From NCBI RefSeq assembly GCF_051846935.1, contig NZ_JBPYCS010000001.1, positions 124,001 through 188,000 on the forward strand: 64,000 nt of DNA, read 5' to 3'. The translations under genes were made by a program, and so were the position numbers. Positions 61,097-64,000 of the stretch are shown one piece after another; within the stretch, counting starts at the first letter, position 1; the number at the start of each line of letters is the position of its first letter. Under the pieces are notes generated by a model. The model did no database searches. It had not been told where the DNA came from and saw nothing but the letters and a program-made list of their open reading frames with translations. This DNA comes from JBPYCR01 sp051846935 (GTDB taxonomy: Bacteria; Bacillota; Bacilli; Bacillales; Amphibacillaceae).

Positions 61097-61102
61097 ATTC
61101 AT

Positions 61103-61440
61103 TTTTAAAGTTGATAATTTAAATACGATTGAACTCGATGACGGGAAAAAAGGGATAAAGAACAATGTAATTACAGAGATCTAGGGTTGCTGGAAGCCTA
61201 GAATTACATTTTATTCCGACATCATCCTTGAGTGCTAAGTTGAACGAAAGGTTGCTTTTAATTAGGCTTAGCCAGGTGTTAATATGAGCACCTGTTACCA
61301 AAGTGGGCTGTATGTAAAGCCTCATAAGGTAGTATTCGCAAGGATACTATGAACAACCTGGGTGGTACCGTGAAAAGAAACTCTTTTCTCCCCAAAAATT
61401 CTGCAAGTATGTGGAATTTAGGGAGAGAAGGGTTTTTTGT
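61103..61440 (+). promoter_or_regulatory. T-box riboswitch of ilvBNC
   Basis: The leader has the conserved T-box GGGTGGTACCGTG (61360-61372) and a terminator at 61379-61439 that competes with the antiterminator. Stem I runs from about 61130 (GATGACGGGAAA) to 61233 (TCATCCTTGAGT). The most likely specifier codon is ATC (61221-61223, Ile), just before ATCCTTGAGT; GAC is the neighbouring alternative by register but makes no sense for these genes. Uncharged tRNA would stabilise the antiterminator and allow transcription of ilvB. Confidence 0.93.
61379..61439 (+). terminator. T-box regulated terminator
   Basis: AACTCTTTTCTCCC pairs (with G-T pairs) with GGGAGAGAAGGGTT across a 27-base loop, followed by TTTTTT. 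Its 5' arm overlaps the region next to the T-box antiterminator. Confidence 0.88.
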
Positions 61441-61546
61441 ATTCTTTTGAACGTACCGGTACCAGTAGTCATGTGAAGAAGTCGATACGTCACTTTTAGA
61501 ATATAAATTTTATAACTTAGTCCTATAAGGAGGAGTGAATCAACAA

Positions 61547-63280
61547 ATGAGAATGAAAGTAGAAGTTGAGGGTGAGCCGATGCCAAATAGTACGAAACAA
61601 CCAATGACAGGTGCAGATCTATTAGTGCAGCTACTTGCGGAAGCTGATGTTGATACGATATTTGGTTATCCGGGTGGAGCAGTCTTACCAATTTACGATG
61701 CGCTCTACCGTAATGAGACTTCTTTTAAGCATATATTGTCCAGACATGAACAAGGATCTATCTATGCTGCAGAGGGATATGCAAGAGTTACAGGAAAGCC
61801 CGGTGTTGTTTTAGCTACATCTGGCCCTGGTGCAACGAATTTAATTACAGGAATTACGGATGCAATGATGGATTCGTTGCCACTCGTTATTTTTACTGGT
61901 CAAGTTGCGAATAAAGTAATCGGAACAGACGCTTTTCAAGAATCGGATGTTTTAGGGATTACGACACCTATTACGAAATATAATTACCAAGTGAAAGACC
62001 TTGCTGATTTGCCAAGGATTGTAAATGAGGCATTCCATATTGCTACTACAGGCAGACCTGGTCCAGTAGTTATTGATATTCCGAAAAATATTTCCGAAGA
62101 AGTATCCGCTAAAAAGTTTAAAAAGGATTTTTATTTGCCGGGGTATCAGCCGACGATGAAGCCAAATCCGCTTCAAATTATTAAGCTTGCCGAAGCTTTA
62201 AGTAAGTCGAAAAAACCAGTAGTACTTGCGGGAGCAGGGGTGTTGTTTTCAAAGGCTTCCGAACAGTTAAAACAATTTGTAGAAAAGTACGAATTGCCTA
62301 TTACGAATACATTACTTGGCCTAGGAAGTTTTCCGGGATCTAGCCCACTCGCGTTAGGGATGGCTGGGATGCACGGCACGTATGCAGCGAACATGGCGCT
62401 TTATGAATGTGATCTATTAATAAATATCGGGGCAAGATTTGATGATCGTCTAACTGGAAATTTACAGCATTTTGCTCCAAATGCGAAAGTCGCTCATATT
62501 GATATTGATCCTGCAGAGATAGGTAAAAACGTAGCAACAGCTATTCCTGTAGTTGCGGATGCTAAAGAAGCATTAAACGCACTGTTGGATACTACCGTTG
62601 AAATGCCAGATCACGAAGCATGGAAGACGCATTTGCAAAATAATAAGGAGCAATATCCACTTTGGCATGAACGTCCAGAAGAATTGATTTCTCCACAATG
62701 GATGCTGCAAGAAATTCATAAAATCACCAATGGGGATGCAATAGTAACTACGGATGTAGGGCAGCATCAAATGTGGACGGCGCAATACTATACGTTTGAC
62801 AAACCGAACCGTTGGGTAACTTCTGGTGGGTTAGGGTCGATGGGATTCGGCTTTCCTTCTGCAATAGGCGCTCAATTTGGATCACCGGATGATCTCGTAA
62901 TCTCCATCTCTGGAGATGGTGGATTCCAGATGAACTTGCAGGAGCTAATGATCGTTAAAGAATGGAACTTGCCGATTAAAATCATTATTTTGAATAACCA
63001 AGCACTTGGAATGGTTCGACAGTGGCAGGAAAGCTTTTATGACGAAAGATATTCCGAGTCATTGCTTGATATGAATCCCGACTTTGTCAAACTAGCAGAA
63101 AGCTATGGGATTCGTGGGGTGAAAGTGGAAAAAGAGGAAGATGTACCTTCCGTCTTACGCGACATTTTCACATACGATGGCCCAGTTCTCGTAGACTGTC
63201 GGATTGTAAGGAAGGAAAAAGTGTACCCAATGATTGCTCCTGGAAAAGGAATTCATGAAATGATAGGAGTGACAAAATGA
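61547..63280 (+). CDS. ilvB: Acetolactate synthase, large subunit
   Basis: The 577-residue ThDP enzyme has the catalytic Glu in LSRHEQGSIYAAEGYAR near residue 60, GATNLITGITDAMMDSLP near 92, an FAD-type central domain, and the ThDP motif SGDGGFQMNLQELMIVKEW...NN near 460. It condenses pyruvate (or pyruvate with 2-oxobutyrate) in the first common step of valine, leucine and isoleucine synthesis. ATG 61547 lies 11 bases after AAGGAGGAG. ilvN overlaps its stop by four bases. Confidence 0.96.
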   Translation: MRMKVEVEGEPMPNSTKQPMTGADLLVQLLAEADVDTIFGYPGGAVLPIYDALYRNETSFKHILSRHEQGSIYAAEGYARVTGKPGVVLATSGPGATNLITGITDAMMDSLPLVIFTGQVANKVIGTDAFQESDVLGITTPITKYNYQVKDLADLPRIVNEAFHIATTGRPGPVVIDIPKNISEEVSAKKFKKDFYLPGYQPTMKPNPLQIIKLAEALSKSKKPVVLAGAGVLFSKASEQLKQFVEKYELPITNTLLGLGSFPGSSPLALGMAGMHGTYAANMALYECDLLINIGARFDDRLTGNLQHFAPNAKVAHIDIDPAEIGKNVATAIPVVADAKEALNALLDTTVEMPDHEAWKTHLQNNKEQYPLWHERPEELISPQWMLQEIHKITNGDAIVTTDVGQHQMWTAQYYTFDKPNRWVTSGGLGSMGFGFPSAIGAQFGSPDDLVISISGDGGFQMNLQELMIVKEWNLPIKIIILNNQALGMVRQWQESFYDERYSESLLDMNPDFVKLAESYGIRGVKVEKEEDVPSVLRDIFTYDGPVLVDCRIVRKEKVYPMIAPGKGIHEMIGVTK

Positions 63281-63792
63281 AACGAATCATAACAGCTACC
63301 GTACAAGATCGTAGCGGTGTTCTGAATCGAATAACTGGTATGCTTCAGCGTAGACAATTTAACATAGAAAGTATTTCTGTTGGAAAAACCGAAACTCCGG
63401 GAATTTCCAAAATGACTTTAGTCGTTGAAGTAAGTGATCATCAGAAAACAGAGCAGCTAACAAAGCAATTGAACAAACAAATTGATGTTATCAAAGTATC
63501 TGACATTACGGATAAAGCAATGGTTGCCCGTGAATTAGCTTTAATTAAAGTGGCAAGCAGTCCGCAGTTAAGTGCTGAAATACAAGGTATCATTACACCA
63601 TTTCGCGCTTCGGTCATCGATATTAGCAAAGATAGCCTAGCAATACAGGTAACTGGCAAGCCAGAAAAAATTGATGCGTTAGTAACGTTGCTTCGTCCGT
63701 ATGGGATTAAAGAGATTGCTAAAACGGGTGTAACTGCATTTTTAAGAGGGCATCAGCCACAAATTACTGAAATTAATTCTTACTCTGTTTAA
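63277..63792 (+). CDS. ilvN: Acetolactate synthase, regulatory subunit
   Basis: The 171-residue protein has an N-terminal ACT domain (IITATVQDRSGVLNRITGML, residues 3-22, then RQFNIESISVG) that binds valine for feedback inhibition, and a C-terminal domain (VIDISKDSLAIQVTGKPEKID). It activates IlvB and makes it valine-sensitive. Its ATG overlaps the ilvB stop (ATGA), so the two subunits are coupled. Length is normal for the Bacillus type. Confidence 0.95.
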   Translation: MKRIITATVQDRSGVLNRITGMLQRRQFNIESISVGKTETPGISKMTLVVEVSDHQKTEQLTKQLNKQIDVIKVSDITDKAMVARELALIKVASSPQLSAEIQGIITPFRASVIDISKDSLAIQVTGKPEKIDALVTLLRPYGIKEIAKTGVTAFLRGHQPQITEINSYSV

Positions 63793-63897
63793 AAAAACTA
63801 GATTAGATACGGCTGTTTTCAAACGCATATTATATAATAGCCTATGATAACAGCCTATATATAAAATAATTATTGGAATAAGAAAGGGAGTATACAA

Positions 63898-64000
63898 ATG
63901 TCAAAGGTATTATACGAGAAAGATATTAACAAAGAGGTTCTACAAGGAAAGAAAATAGCGGTTATCGGTTATGGTTCACAAGGGCATGCACATGCACTGA
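63898..64000 (+). CDS. ilvC: Ketol-acid reductoisomerase, N-terminal part
   Basis: The window ends 34 codons into this gene. The start SKVLYEKDINKEVLQGKKIA followed by VIGYGSQGHAHAL contains the NADPH-binding GxGxxG of ketol-acid reductoisomerase. AAAGGGAG precedes ATG 63898. It follows ilvN by 105 bases in the T-box-controlled operon, in the usual order ilvB-ilvN-ilvC. An inverted pair GGCTGTT/AACAGCC lies in the gap but has no T-run. Confidence 0.94.
   Translation, partial: MSKVLYEKDINKEVLQGKKIAVIGYGSQGHAHAL

Noticed and set aside
61119..61691. Minus-strand frames over the ilvB leader
   Set aside because: They lie opposite a clear T-box leader and the start of ilvB.
63803..63855. GGCTGTT/AACAGCC pair between ilvN and ilvC considered as a terminator
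   Set aside because: Loop too long and no T-run; a terminator here would cut off ilvC, which normally shares the operon.

Overview
The window comes from a low-GC, spore-forming Bacillaceae chromosome. Evidence is the sspP spore-protein gene, a T-box leader on ilvBNC, strong AGGAGG ribosome sites with many TTG/GTG starts, a sigma-B-like promoter next to a KGG stress protein, and meso-diaminopimelate dehydrogenase. A BCCT osmolyte carrier and the repeat types recall Oceanobacillus/Virgibacillus-like halotolerant genera, but the sequence does not fix the genus.

Layout. 1-1.8 kb: end of a TRAP transporter and a fumarylacetoacetase-family hydrolase. 2-6.5 kb: an insertion-sequence graveyard (two IS21 remnants, an apparently intact ISL3 element inserted in one of them, and a second, frameshifted ISL3). 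6.6-13.4 kb: a tripartite tricarboxylate transporter (TctABC) divergent from an IclR regulator, a family III CoA-transferase and an HMG-CoA-lyase-like enzyme, which look like one import, activation and cleavage route for a carboxylic acid. 13.5-15.5 kb: YeiH exporter and divergent LysR regulator. 15.9-19.1 kb: a run of very small genes, two of them frameshifted; four of the first five gene units are followed within about 45 bases by a GGGCGC-N7-GAATAA-type motif, and the fifth runs into one. 19.5-25.8 kb: a proteasome-fold-like protein, stress and hypothetical proteins, an Eis-type acetyltransferase and a BCCT carrier.

26.1-39.8 kb is the most notable part. A ribose-type operon (rbsR, rbsDACB, rbsK) ends in a strong terminator and is followed by a second operon. 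That operon starts with a DeoR/SorC regulator and encodes a bacterial microcompartment of the sugar-phosphate-utilising type: PduL phosphotransacylase, acylating aldehyde dehydrogenase, deoxyribose-phosphate aldolase, triosephosphate isomerase, an RpiB-like isomerase, two BMC-H and three BMC-P shell proteins, and one unrecognised protein. Five non-shell proteins carry encapsulation-peptide-like amphipathic N-termini, including the triosephosphate isomerase. The inferred route is deoxyribose-5-phosphate to acetaldehyde plus glyceraldehyde-3-phosphate, with acetaldehyde going to acetyl-CoA and acetyl phosphate inside the shell.

40-64 kb: a lipoprotein, IS1182-family debris, scoAB (3-oxoacid CoA-transferase), a 2-methylcitrate cycle operon (prpC-prpD-prpB), pgi with an apparent ATC start, tRNA-Ala, a PAP2 phosphatase, an ABC exporter with LytTR and DUF3021 genes, sspP, ddh, a molybdate operon (regulator, modA, modB, modC) with IS debris between modB and modC, and ilvE followed by T-box-controlled ilvB-ilvN-ilvC (ilvC runs off the end).
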